64,000 nt of DNA from NCBI GenBank assembly GCA_009827225.1, contig WUAI01000016.1, positions 1 to 64,000 on the forward strand, in the 5' to 3' direction. This stretch comes from Flavobacteriaceae bacterium. Lineage in GTDB: Bacteria; Bacteroidota; Bacteroidia; Flavobacteriales; Flavobacteriaceae. The notes beneath the pieces were generated by a model, which worked only from the letters and a program-made list of their open reading frames with translations, did no database searches and had not been told where the DNA came from. Shown piece by piece: positions 1 to 8,080 of this stretch; position 1 is the first letter of the stretch, and each line of letters begins with the position of its first letter. A program made the translations under genes and the position numbers.

Positions 1-49
1 ATCGCTTGTCTTAGAAGCCATAATTTTTCTTTTTCATAGCAATTTTTTT

Positions 50-85
50 CCCACCCTTGATTTATTGAGGGTGGGTTTTATTTTT
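50..85 (+). terminator. Rho-independent terminator of an upstream gene
   Basis: An 8-bp perfect stem (50-57 with 68-75, CCCACCCT/AGGGTGGG) closes a 10-base loop and is followed by TTTTATTTTT. The T-run lies on the right, so it ends a plus-strand gene whose last codons would lie in positions 1-39. Too little of that gene is present to identify it. Confidence 0.8.
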
Positions 86-158
86 AAGAGTATTTGTGAG
101 GATGGAAGCACCTAATGTAACGTTTCCATGCTTTATTATACCAACTTTGTATTATCAA

Positions 159-188
159 TTGGAGCGTATAGCTTCGCATTTAACTTTG
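159..188 (+). promoter_or_regulatory. Bacteroidetes-type promoter
   Basis: TTG at 159-161 is followed after 19 bases by TAACTTTG at 181-188, matching the -33 TTG / -7 TAnnTTTG arrangement of Bacteroidetes housekeeping promoters. Transcription would start near 193-195, giving a leader of about 10 bases before the ATG at 204. It probably drives the ABC exporter genes and mscS. Confidence 0.65.
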
Positions 189-203
189 ACAACGTAAAGT
201 TCT

Positions 204-1130
204 ATGGACCATCTTTTAGTTGCGAACCGTGTTTCAAAATCTTTTGGAGATTTCACGGCATTAAACAACGTCTCTATCGAAGTGCCAAAGGGAAGTATTT
301 TTGGCCTTCTCGGCCCAAATGGAGCCGGTAAAACCACCTTCATTCGAATTATCAATCAGATTACCATGCCCGATACAGGTTGGGTAAAACTGGATGGCGA
401 AGATTTACAGCCTCATCATATCCAGCATATCGGTTATTTACCCGAAGAACGGGGGTTGTATAAATCTATGAAAGTAGGGGAGCAGGCACTCTACCTTGCA
501 CAATTAAAAGGGCTGTCCAAATCGGAAGCAAAAAAGAGACTTAAGCATTGGTTTGAGCGCTTGGAGATAGGTGACTGGTGGAACAAAAAGATCCAGGAAC
601 TTTCTAAAGGGATGGCTCAGAAGATCCAGTTCGTGGTTACGGTATTACACCAGCCCAAATTGCTCATTTTTGATGAGCCTTTTACTGGTTTTGATCCCAT
701 CAACGCCAACCTCATTAAAGACGAAATTCTCAAGCTTCGTGAAGACGGGGCAACGGTCATATTTTCTACACATCGCATGGAATCTGTAGAGGAGATTTGT
801 GATCATATTGCCCTGATCCACAAATCGAATAAGATATTGGATGGAAAATTGATCGATATAAAACGGCAGTACAAATCGAATACTTTCGAGGTAGGACTCA
901 TTACGGATAAAAAACAAGAGGTCGCGGCCGTCCTTAATGATAAGTTTGAGATCAGCCCTGCCGATTTCAAAACCATCAACGATGAGCTGCAATACAAGAT
1001 CAAGGTACCCACGAATTCAAATGCCAACGAGTTGGTGAGCTATCTCACCTCCCTGGGTGAGGTGAACCATTTTGTGGAAGTGGTCCCATCGGCCAACGAT
1101 ATTTTTATTCAAACCGTTCAGAATCATTAA
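204..1130 (+). CDS. ABC transporter ATP-binding protein, NatA-like
   Basis: This is the cytoplasmic ATPase of an ABC-2 exporter, 308 aa. Walker A (GPNGAGKTT, residues 37-45), a signature LSKGM near 134, Walker B ending in FDEP with D157/E158, and an H-loop STH follow in the expected order. The last ~80 residues are an extra C-terminal domain like that of other NatA-type ATPases (DUF4162-like). The partner permease starts 12 bases downstream. NatA/NatB systems were first described for sodium export, but the substrate cannot be read here. The start at 204 sits just after a good promoter. Confidence 0.9.
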   Translation: MDHLLVANRVSKSFGDFTALNNVSIEVPKGSIFGLLGPNGAGKTTFIRIINQITMPDTGWVKLDGEDLQPHHIQHIGYLPEERGLYKSMKVGEQALYLAQLKGLSKSEAKKRLKHWFERLEIGDWWNKKIQELSKGMAQKIQFVVTVLHQPKLLIFDEPFTGFDPINANLIKDEILKLREDGATVIFSTHRMESVEEICDHIALIHKSNKILDGKLIDIKRQYKSNTFEVGLITDKKQEVAAVLNDKFEISPADFKTINDELQYKIKVPTNSNANELVSYLTSLGEVNHFVEVVPSANDIFIQTVQNH

Positions 1131-1142
1131 AATTTCCGAAGT

Positions 1143-2459
1143 ATGAATCATTTGTCACTTATAATAAAGAGAGAATTCTTCAACAAGGTTCGAAACAAGT
1201 CGTTCATTATTATGACATTCTTGAGTCCGTTGATCATGGTCGGAATTTTTAGCCTGGTAGCTTATTTGTCTCAACTGAATAATGATAAGGTGCGCACTAT
1301 TTCGGTTCTTGATGAGAGCGGATTGTTTATCAATCAGTTTGAAGATGACGATAACCTAAAATTTGAATCTGTGGGCAACACTACGCTGGAGGACGCCATT
1401 AAAGAAGTGGAGACCTCCGAAGCTTATGGGTTGCTGTACATTCCCAAAACCGATTCAGTCGCAGATCTTTCAGATAGGATTCGATTCTTTTCGGAAGATT
1501 CTCCCTCCCTCACGATCATGAGCGATATCGAATATACGATTGAGAAGAAAGCCAATTCTTTAAAACTAAAGGAGGAAGGCCTGGATGCCGATTATATCAA
1601 TAATTTACGGATCGACATCGATGCTCAACTGGAGACTTTCCAGGGGGAAGAAACATCCAAATTAGGTTCCGGCCTCAAACTTATATTCGGTGGTATCGCA
1701 GGGTATATGCTCTTCATGTTTATCATTATCTACGGAAATATGATCATGCGCAGTGTGATCGAAGAAAAAACGAGTCGAATCATCGAAGTGATCATTTCTT
1801 CCGTAAAGCCGGTTAAATTATTGCTTGGGAAGATCATTGGAACCTCTCTCGCCGGAGTGGCGCAGTTCCTGGCATGGGTAGTATTGATAGGGGTCTTTAG
1901 TTTGATATTAACTTCTATGTTCGGAATAGATCCGGGTGCGGTACAAAGTCCTCAACAGGAAGTACTGGAACAAACCCAGGTGGCCGCCGATGGTATGGAT
2001 GGAATTGTTGCGGATGTGATTATGGAAATCCAGAATTTACCAATCACAAACCTGGTGATTATGTTCCTGCTGTTCTTTGTTGGAGGTTATCTTCTCTATG
2101 CCTCACTATATGCCGCAATTGGTGCTGCTGTAGACAGCGAAACAGACACCCAGCAATTCATGCTTCCTATAATCATGCCCTTGATACTGGCGGTGTATGT
2201 AGGATTTTTCACCGTTATTGAGGATCCGCATGGTACGGTTTCACAGGTATTTTCATTTATACCTTTTACCTCGCCGGTAGTAATGCTGATGCGAATTCCA
2301 TTTGGCGTCCCTATTGAACAGCAATTGCTTTCTGTAGTGATTTTATTTGCTACCTTTATGGGTACGGTTTGGTTTGCTTCCAAAATCTATCGGGTGGGTA
2401 TCCTGATGTACGGTAAAAAGCCAAGCTACAAAGAACTCATAAAGTGGCTAAAATACTAA
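1143..2459 (+). CDS. ABC-2 type permease, NatB-like
   Basis: This is the membrane partner of the preceding ATPase, 438 aa. One N-terminal transmembrane helix (about residues 20-42) is followed by a large extracytoplasmic domain of some 150 residues. A cluster of hydrophobic segments then runs from about 180 to the end, the layout of the ABC2_membrane_3 / NatB family. The motif VIEEKTSRIIEVIISS, just after the first helix of that cluster, is typical of this family. The substrate is unknown. The gene is co-transcribed with its ATPase and probably with mscS, which begins 4 bases after its stop. Confidence 0.88.
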   Translation: MNHLSLIIKREFFNKVRNKSFIIMTFLSPLIMVGIFSLVAYLSQLNNDKVRTISVLDESGLFINQFEDDDNLKFESVGNTTLEDAIKEVETSEAYGLLYIPKTDSVADLSDRIRFFSEDSPSLTIMSDIEYTIEKKANSLKLKEEGLDADYINNLRIDIDAQLETFQGEETSKLGSGLKLIFGGIAGYMLFMFIIIYGNMIMRSVIEEKTSRIIEVIISSVKPVKLLLGKIIGTSLAGVAQFLAWVVLIGVFSLILTSMFGIDPGAVQSPQQEVLEQTQVAADGMDGIVADVIMEIQNLPITNLVIMFLLFFVGGYLLYASLYAAIGAAVDSETDTQQFMLPIIMPLILAVYVGFFTVIEDPHGTVSQVFSFIPFTSPVVMLMRIPFGVPIEQQLLSVVILFATFMGTVWFASKIYRVGILMYGKKPSYKELIKWLKY

Positions 2460-2463
2460 CCAA

Positions 2464-3360
2464 GTGCAAGAGGGAGTTACCGAGAAAATTTCAGAAGTTG
2501 TAACCGAAGATATCTGGGGTTCCATCAAGGAGTTCCTGAATATCGGATTTCATTTCGGGGAAGGTGAAAACGCTATTCACCTTACTATTGGACTGCTATT
2601 ATTGGTGGCATTCGCTTTCTTTGCCACCAGTTTTATTCTAAAGTCGATTCGGCGATTGGCCACTCGAAAAATGGATGAAACAGATACACTCAAATTCGTA
2701 AGTGTATTTAAGTTCATAAAGTACGTTGTTTACATTATCGTAGTGTTTACCGTACTGAGTCTGGCCGGGGTAAACGTGACTCCACTGTTGGCGGCTTCTG
2801 CTGCCCTCTTAGTTGGGGTAGGTTTGGCATTGCAGGAGATCTTTCAGGATGTGATCGGTGGGATACTGATCATGGTGGATAAGTCCCTTCTTGTTGGTGA
2901 TATTATTGAAGTGGAAGGCCGAGTTGGTCGTGTCATCGATATCAAATTACGAACGACCCGGGCAATTACCCGCGACGACAAGATCATCATTATCCCCAAT
3001 CACAAATTCATCAGCAATTCAATACTCAACTACACTCAAAATCATAAAACTACACGGGAAGGTGTCACCGTCGGGGTTGCGTATGGTAGTGATACCGAAT
3101 TGGTCAAGGAACTGTTATTACAAAGTGTTCAGGAAGATAGCCGAATTCTGGCAAGGCCAAAGCCTTTCGTCTCTTTTGACGACTTTGGAGACTCGGCACT
3201 CATTTTTACCGTCTTTTTCTTTATATCAAACAGCTTTATTGATCCGTATATTAAAAGTGATATTCGCTTTAGGATCGATGCCCTTTTCCGAGAAAATAAT
3301 GTGACCATTCCATTCCCACAGAGAGATGTTCATATTATCAAACCACCTGATGAGTCATAG
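2464..3360 (+). CDS. Small-conductance mechanosensitive channel, MscS family
   Basis: A 298-aa inner-membrane channel that would open under membrane tension and release solutes after osmotic downshock. It starts with GTG at 2464, four bases after the preceding stop. About three hydrophobic helices cover residues 35-135. The third is Ala/Gly-rich (LLAASAALLVGVGLALQE) as expected for the pore-lining helix, followed by the MscS beta domain (DIIEVEGRVGRVIDI, then IPNHKFISNSILNYT). Length matches the short MscS class. It follows an ABC exporter, so the operon looks envelope-related. Confidence 0.9.
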   Translation: MQEGVTEKISEVVTEDIWGSIKEFLNIGFHFGEGENAIHLTIGLLLLVAFAFFATSFILKSIRRLATRKMDETDTLKFVSVFKFIKYVVYIIVVFTVLSLAGVNVTPLLAASAALLVGVGLALQEIFQDVIGGILIMVDKSLLVGDIIEVEGRVGRVIDIKLRTTRAITRDDKIIIIPNHKFISNSILNYTQNHKTTREGVTVGVAYGSDTELVKELLLQSVQEDSRILARPKPFVSFDDFGDSALIFTVFFFISNSFIDPYIKSDIRFRIDALFRENNVTIPFPQRDVHIIKPPDES

Positions 3361-3446
3361 TGGCATTATTTTAGATAATCTTTATACTTTTTTACGATGC
3401 CGCGTGCATTACTTTTATAATTTTAACATCGCTAATTGGAAATTTT

Positions 3447-4610
3447 ATGTCGAATATATTAATCATTGAAGACGAAGCTGCCATCCGAAGGGTTCTGGTC
3501 AAAATCTTAACCGAAGAGAATGAGCAGTATAAGGTTACCGAGGCAGAAGATGGTCTGGCCGGAATTGAACAAATTAAAAAAGATGATTTTGATTTGGTTC
3601 TATGTGATATCAAAATGCCCAAAATGGATGGTGTGGAAGTACTGGAAGCAGTGAAGAAAATAAAACCGGAAATTCCAATAGTAATGATATCCGGTCACGG
3701 CGATTTAGATACTGCGGTGAATACAATGCGATTGGGTGCTTTCGATTATATATCCAAGCCTCCGGATTTAAATCGACTGCTGAATACCGTACGTATCGCT
3801 CTGGACCGAAAAGAACTGGTTGTAGAAAACACCCGGTTAAAAAAGAAAGTAGGCAAACAATACGAAATGATTGGCGATTCTCCGGCAATCACCCAGATAA
3901 AGGATATGATCGAAAAGGTGTCTCCCACCGAAGCTAGAGTACTCATTACCGGACCCAATGGTACCGGTAAAGAGCTCGTAGCGCATTGGTTGCATCAAAA
4001 AAGCGAACGCTCTAAAGGACCCATGATAGAAGTTAATTGCGCGGCTATTCCAAGTGAATTGATCGAGAGTGAACTTTTTGGACATGTAAAAGGTGCTTTT
4101 ACCTCCGCAAATAAGGACCGGGCAGGTAAATTTGAAGCGGCAAACGGAGGAACCATTTTCCTTGATGAGGTGGGCGATATGAGTTTATCGGCTCAGGCCA
4201 AGGTACTACGAGCTTTGCAGGAAAACCGGGTACAGCGGGTTGGAAGTGACAAGGATATCAAAGTGGACGTTCGTGTGGTGGCTGCCACCAATAAGGATCT
4301 TAAAAAGGAAATCGAAGAAGGAAGATTCCGCGAGGATCTTTATCATCGACTGGCCGTTATTCTTATTAAAGTTCCTCCATTAAATGATCGCAGGGAAGAT
4401 ATTCCTTTATTGGTAGAACATTTCAGCAAGAAAATAGCGGATGAACATGGGACTTCTCAAAAGAAGTTTTCGGGCAAAGCCATTAAACTATTACAGGAAT
4501 ACGATTGGACCGGTAATATTCGTGAACTAAGAAATGTAGTGGAACGCCTCATAATTCTGGGCGATAAAGAAGTTAGTGAGAGTGATGTAAAATCTTTTGC
4601 AACTAAATAA
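3447..4610 (+). CDS. Response regulator, receiver plus AAA+ (NtrC-like) without HTH
   Basis: A 387-aa two-domain regulator. The receiver (1-120) has D9, phosphoacceptor D54 in the [10 protein letters not shown] block, and a conserved K in SKPP. The AAA+ domain has Walker A GPNGTGKE (169-176), Walker B FLDE (D240/E241) and arginine-finger segments near 295-305. Two points are unusual. The sigma-54-contact loop reads GAFTSA (216-221) rather than GAFTGA. The protein also ends right after the AAA+ lid ([14 protein letters not shown]...), with no Fis-type helix-turn-helix. It may therefore act from solution or may not be a classical sigma-54 activator. No histidine kinase is adjacent. The gene has its own 86-base upstream gap and ends in a strong terminator. 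Confidence 0.88.
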   Translation: MSNILIIEDEAAIRRVLVKILTEENEQYKVTEAEDGLAGIEQIKKDDFDLVLCDIKMPKMDGVEVLEAVKKIKPEIPIVMISGHGDLDTAVNTMRLGAFDYISKPPDLNRLLNTVRIALDRKELVVENTRLKKKVGKQYEMIGDSPAITQIKDMIEKVSPTEARVLITGPNGTGKELVAHWLHQKSERSKGPMIEVNCAAIPSELIESELFGHVKGAFTSANKDRAGKFEAANGGTIFLDEVGDMSLSAQAKVLRALQENRVQRVGSDKDIKVDVRVVAATNKDLKKEIEEGRFREDLYHRLAVILIKVPPLNDRREDIPLLVEHFSKKIADEHGTSQKKFSGKAIKLLQEYDWTGNIRELRNVVERLIILGDKEVSESDVKSFATK

Positions 4611-4638
4611 AAAAAAGCTGCCAACCGGCAGCTTTTTT
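4611..4638. terminator. Bidirectional terminator between convergent genes
   Basis: A 12-bp stem (4611-4622 with 4627-4638; AAAAAAGCTGCC / GGCAGCTTTTTT) with an AACC loop. A-run and T-run flank a GC core, so it can terminate the regulator gene on plus and the coiled-coil gene on minus. Confidence 0.9.
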
Positions 4639-5420
4639 TATTGTTTCCATTCACATTCGTCCAGAATATTCAACAGATTATTTGCCATTTCCCTGGCCTT
4701 ATTGGCATAGTAGATCTTCGTGGCCTGGAGAGATTCACCTTCCAGGTCCGACAGGCTTCGCATATAAGGCTGTTCCGTTAACTTAGGAGTTTCGGGACAA
4801 CCCATAGCCCCAGTAAAATCCAGGAGTATACCTTCAAGTTGACTTAGGGTGCTTTCTGCCTCGATTTTGATGGCCTTCTGTGCCTCAAACATTTCGGTCT
4901 TTTTTCGAGCAAGCTCTTGCTGAAGTTCCATTTGCTGTTTCATCTGAAGTTCCAGCTTCTTCTGTTCCTCCCTCAATTTCTTTTGTTGCTCCTTAAGGGC
5001 CAATTCCTTCGCAAGCAAGTCATTTTGCGTATCTCTAAGAACCGTATTTGGGTCAGTGCTGCTACAGATGTCCAGGGCAACAAAGATATCCTTGGTATTC
5101 TTCTTGGCCCGGCTCACAAAAAGTCGTGTGGCTTCAAAAGTGTCTCGAGTTAATGCCTTTTCAAGATTTTCAAGAGCATCCAGGCTGGCGTTATTCGCAT
5201 CCAGGCAGCCGCATTGTACGGTAGACTGAAATACCTTTTCTATTGACGCCTTGGATTTTTTAGCATATTGACGCAGATGATCCAGATTATTGGCTTCCAT
5301 GGCTGTTTCAGCATGATGAAAACCGTAGGTGGCGTCCTGATAGGCCACCTGGCAATTGCTGTCTGGGTTGGGTGACGACAACATAAGAGTTGCCGCAATT
5401 AGGGTAGATGTTAAAGTCAT
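4638..5420 (-). CDS. Secreted coiled-coil protein of unknown function
   Basis: A 260-aa protein whose start (MTLTSTLIAATLMLSS) looks like a short signal peptide. Residues ~20-120 form an alpha-helical domain with four cysteines (NCQ, CGC, DICSS) that could form disulfides in the periplasm. Residues ~130-185 are a charged coiled coil rich in K, E, Q and L (runs such as EQQKKLREEQKKLELQMKQQ). A final helical domain of ~70 residues ends CEWKQ. I do not recognise the family. It is transcribed away from ppk2 across a 177-base region that holds an inverted repeat. Confidence 0.8.
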   Translation of the reverse strand: MTLTSTLIAATLMLSSPNPDSNCQVAYQDATYGFHHAETAMEANNLDHLRQYAKKSKASIEKVFQSTVQCGCLDANNASLDALENLEKALTRDTFEATRLFVSRAKKNTKDIFVALDICSSTDPNTVLRDTQNDLLAKELALKEQQKKLREEQKKLELQMKQQMELQQELARKKTEMFEAQKAIKIEAESTLSQLEGILLDFTGAMGCPETPKLTEQPYMRSLSDLEGESLQATKIYYANKAREMANNLLNILDECEWKQ

Positions 5421-5450
5421 AAGCAGGTTATTTAAATTTGTAAGAAAATT

Positions 5451-5483
5451 CCTAATAATTGTTGTAAATCACAAATTATTAGG
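5451..5483. repeat. Inverted repeat between divergent genes
   Basis: CCTAATAATT at 5451-5460 is repeated as its exact complement AATTATTAGG at 5474-5483, separated by 13 bases. With one bulged base the pairing extends by four more pairs. No T-run follows, so it is not a terminator. It lies 30 bases upstream of the minus-strand coiled-coil gene and could be an operator. It could also simply be AT-rich chance pairing. Confidence 0.45.
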
Positions 5484-5567
5484 CATTTAATTTTACAGTT
5501 TTTTATTTGTGGTGGGTGAAATTAAACCTGAATTAGGCTTATCAGGCGCAATTAGCCCAATCTTTTC

Positions 5568-5575
5568 TATATTTA
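5568..5575 (+). promoter_or_regulatory. Possible -7 box for ppk2
   Basis: TATATTTA differs from TAnnTTTG only in the last base and lies 22 bases before the ATG at 5598. No clear TTG was seen 19 bases upstream. Confidence 0.3.
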
Positions 5576-5597
5576 GCTTGCTATAAAAATTTACCTG

Positions 5598-6476
5598 ATG
5601 AAGAATCCAGTGCTATCCGATTATAAAATTACCCAGCCAGTAAAAATTGCTGATTTGAGGTCTTTCGAGGACTTCGGTTCCAGTGAAAACAAACTTGAAA
5701 AGGCTTTAAGTGAGAGAAGGAGGGATTTAGGTGACCTTCAGAATACCATGTATGCACACGGAAAGTACAGTGTCCTGGTTTGTTTACAAGGGATGGATAC
5801 TTCGGGCAAGGACAGCCTGATTAGGGAGGTTTTTAAAAGTTTTAATGCCAGGGGGGTAGATGTCCATAGCTTTAAAGTTCCCACTGAGTTGGAATTAAAA
5901 CACGATTATCTTTGGCGCCATTATCTGGCCTTACCGGCTCGTGGCAAATTTGGGGTATTCAACAGGACTCATTACGAAAATGTACTTGTGACCAGGGTTC
6001 ATCCGGGATATATACTCGGGGAAAACCTGCCTGATGTCACGGATATATCACACGTGAATGAAGCATTTTGGGATCGAAGATTTGATCAAATATTAAATTT
6101 TGAGAAAACTTTGGCAGAAAATGGCACTCTTATTTTCAAATTTTTTCTGAATTTGTCCAAAGATGAGCAAAAGTTCCGATTGCTGCGCCGCTTAAGAAAG
6201 AAAGAGAAGCATTGGAAATTTTCTCCCGGGGATTTGAAGGAGCGAAAACTCTGGGACGCGTATATGAAGTGCTATGAAGATGTGCTGAACCGAACTTCGG
6301 CGGAGTATGCACCTTGGTATAATATTCCGGCGGATAACAAACCAGCTGCCCGATATATAGTGGCATCTATTTTGTTGGAAGAACTTCAGAAATATAAAGA
6401 CATAAAAGAACCGGAACTAGATCCTGAAATTGCTGCAAAAATCGATGAGTTCAGGAATCAACTGGAAAATGAATAA
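5598..6476 (+). CDS. ppk2: Polyphosphate kinase 2 family protein
   Basis: A 292-aa single-domain PPK2 enzyme, which transfers phosphate between inorganic polyphosphate and nucleotides in the cytoplasm. The Walker A segment is QGMDTSGKD (Q64-D72), followed by a lid-module-like FGVFNRTHYENVLVTRVHP block and the basic RLRKKEKHWKFSPGDL region seen in PPK2. One-domain PPK2s are usually class I or III; the exact nucleotide preference cannot be told from sequence by eye. The peptidase gene that follows overlaps it by 8 bases, implying translational coupling but no obvious metabolic link. Confidence 0.92.
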   Translation: MKNPVLSDYKITQPVKIADLRSFEDFGSSENKLEKALSERRRDLGDLQNTMYAHGKYSVLVCLQGMDTSGKDSLIREVFKSFNARGVDVHSFKVPTELELKHDYLWRHYLALPARGKFGVFNRTHYENVLVTRVHPGYILGENLPDVTDISHVNEAFWDRRFDQILNFEKTLAENGTLIFKFFLNLSKDEQKFRLLRRLRKKEKHWKFSPGDLKERKLWDAYMKCYEDVLNRTSAEYAPWYNIPADNKPAARYIVASILLEELQKYKDIKEPELDPEIAAKIDEFRNQLENE

Positions 6477-7893
6477 AATTATGATTCGACTTGCCCTGAT
6501 TACCCTTTGCCTGCTTTTTTCTTCGGAAATCATATCCCAAAAAGTCAACAAAGAAGATTCCCTGATGATTCGCTCCATTTATGATGAAGCATTGCTGAAT
6601 GGAAAGAGTTATGACTGGCTCGATTATTTGTCCAATCAAATTGGAGGAAGGCTTTCCGGTTCCATTCAAGCCGAAAAGGCGGTCAATTATACCAAAGAGG
6701 AACTAGATAAACTTGGACTTGACAAAGTTTGGCTTCAACCTGTGATGGTTCCTAAATGGACCCGTGGAATAGCCGAGTATGCGTTTATAGAAACAGCACC
6801 GGGGGTGACAAGTACTGTCAATGTTTGTGCCCTGGGAGGCTCGGTAAGTACCCCAGCTGCCGGATTGAAGGCTGAGGTCATCGAAGTACAAGGTATTGAA
6901 GATCTTGAAAAACTGGGGGAAGAAAAAATATCGGGTAAGATTGTATTTTTTAACCGGCCCATGCAAGCTAATCTCATTAGCACGTTCAGTGCTTATGGTG
7001 GGTGCGTGGATCAACGATATAGTGGCGCCAAAGAAGCTGCCAAATATGGTGCTGTAGGGGTTGTAGTTCGTTCTATGAATTTACGCCTTGACGACCTCCC
7101 TCATACAGGTTCTATGTCCTATGGTGAAACTCCAGTGAACGATCGAATTCCCGCATGTGCGATCAGTACCAACGATGCGGAGTATCTGAGTTCTGCCTTG
7201 AAACTCAAACCGGATCTGAATTTTTATTTCAAACAAAATTGCAAAGTGTTTCCCGATGTATTGTCTTATAATGTGATTGGGGAGATTACAGGAAGCCAGT
7301 TTCCTGATAAATATATGATTGTGGGCGGTCATTTGGATTCCTGGGATTTGGGTGATGGATCCCATGATGACGGTGCAGGCTGTGTACAGTCTATGGAAGT
7401 TTTACGATTGTTCAAAGAGATTGGTTATAAGCCCAGACACTCGATTCGGGTCGTATTGTTCATGAATGAAGAAAACGGACTTCGAGGGGGTCGTAAATAT
7501 GCGGAAGAAGCCAAGTTAAAACGAGAAGAACATTTATTCGCGCTGGAAAGCGATGCCGGCGGATTTACTCCAAGAGGCTTTTCTTTTGATACCGATGAAG
7601 CAAATTTTCAACAAATCCAGTCCTGGAAACCGTTATTTAAACCATATCTCATACATTATTTTGAAAAAGGAGGCAGTGGAGCTGATATTGGCCCTTTAAA
7701 GGATCAGCAAATCGTATTAGCAGGTCTTCGTCCGGATTCACAACGGTACTTCGATCACCATCATGCTGCAAATGACACTTACGATGCTGTGAATAAGCGA
7801 GAACTGGAACTGGGAGGAGCTACGATGACTTCACTGGTGTATCTTTTCGATAAATACGGAACAAAATCTTCGCTTACCACTGTCAAGAATTAA
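6469..7893 (+). CDS. Secreted M28-family metallopeptidase
   Basis: A 474-aa zinc peptidase. The chosen ATG at 6469 gives a clean signal peptide (MNKIMIRLALITLCLLFSSE...ISQ) and overlaps the ppk2 stop, whereas an upstream ATG in the same frame would add 13 polar residues. A PA-like insert (residues ~115-240) precedes the catalytic domain. Metal-ligand candidates are H288 and D290 in GGHLDSWD, D300/D301 in SHDDGAG, the glutamates of NEENGLRGG, the Asp of ESDAGG, and a histidine in DHHHAAND. This order matches carboxypeptidase Q / M28B aminopeptidases. It probably trims peptides in the periplasm or outside the cell. Confidence 0.9.
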   Translation: MNKIMIRLALITLCLLFSSEIISQKVNKEDSLMIRSIYDEALLNGKSYDWLDYLSNQIGGRLSGSIQAEKAVNYTKEELDKLGLDKVWLQPVMVPKWTRGIAEYAFIETAPGVTSTVNVCALGGSVSTPAAGLKAEVIEVQGIEDLEKLGEEKISGKIVFFNRPMQANLISTFSAYGGCVDQRYSGAKEAAKYGAVGVVVRSMNLRLDDLPHTGSMSYGETPVNDRIPACAISTNDAEYLSSALKLKPDLNFYFKQNCKVFPDVLSYNVIGEITGSQFPDKYMIVGGHLDSWDLGDGSHDDGAGCVQSMEVLRLFKEIGYKPRHSIRVVLFMNEENGLRGGRKYAEEAKLKREEHLFALESDAGGFTPRGFSFDTDEANFQQIQSWKPLFKPYLIHYFEKGGSGADIGPLKDQQIVLAGLRPDSQRYFDHHHAANDTYDAVNKRELELGGATMTSLVYLFDKYGTKSSLTTVKN

Positions 7894-8046
7894 CGGAATT
7901 TCAGCAAGTTAGCTCCAAATAATTCCAATTAGCTTGTTTCCCTAATGAGCCGGTATTAGGTGCTATTTTTTCGCTTATTGAATAAATTCTTGGAGTAAAC
8001 TATTATCGGGAATTACTATTTAGGTGGCTTTTTACGAAACAAATTG

Positions 8047-8054
8047 TATCTTTA
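8047..8054 (+). promoter_or_regulatory. Possible -7 box for the membrane AraC regulator
   Basis: TATCTTTA, one base from TAnnTTTG, sits 26 bases before the ATG at 8081. An AAGGAG at 8065-8070, ten bases before that ATG, is one of the few Shine-Dalgarno-like sequences in the window and decides the start. Confidence 0.35.
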
Positions 8055-8080
8055 AGTTAGCAAAAAGGAGACCCCGGCTA

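Noticed and set aside
128-331. Short frame at the start of the window overlapping the ABC ATPase gene
   Set aside because: It runs out of phase through the ATPase gene and its promoter; codon usage and composition do not support it.
5421-5597. Riboswitch before ppk2
   Set aside because: Only an inverted repeat and a -7-like box were seen; no conserved riboswitch core was recognisable.
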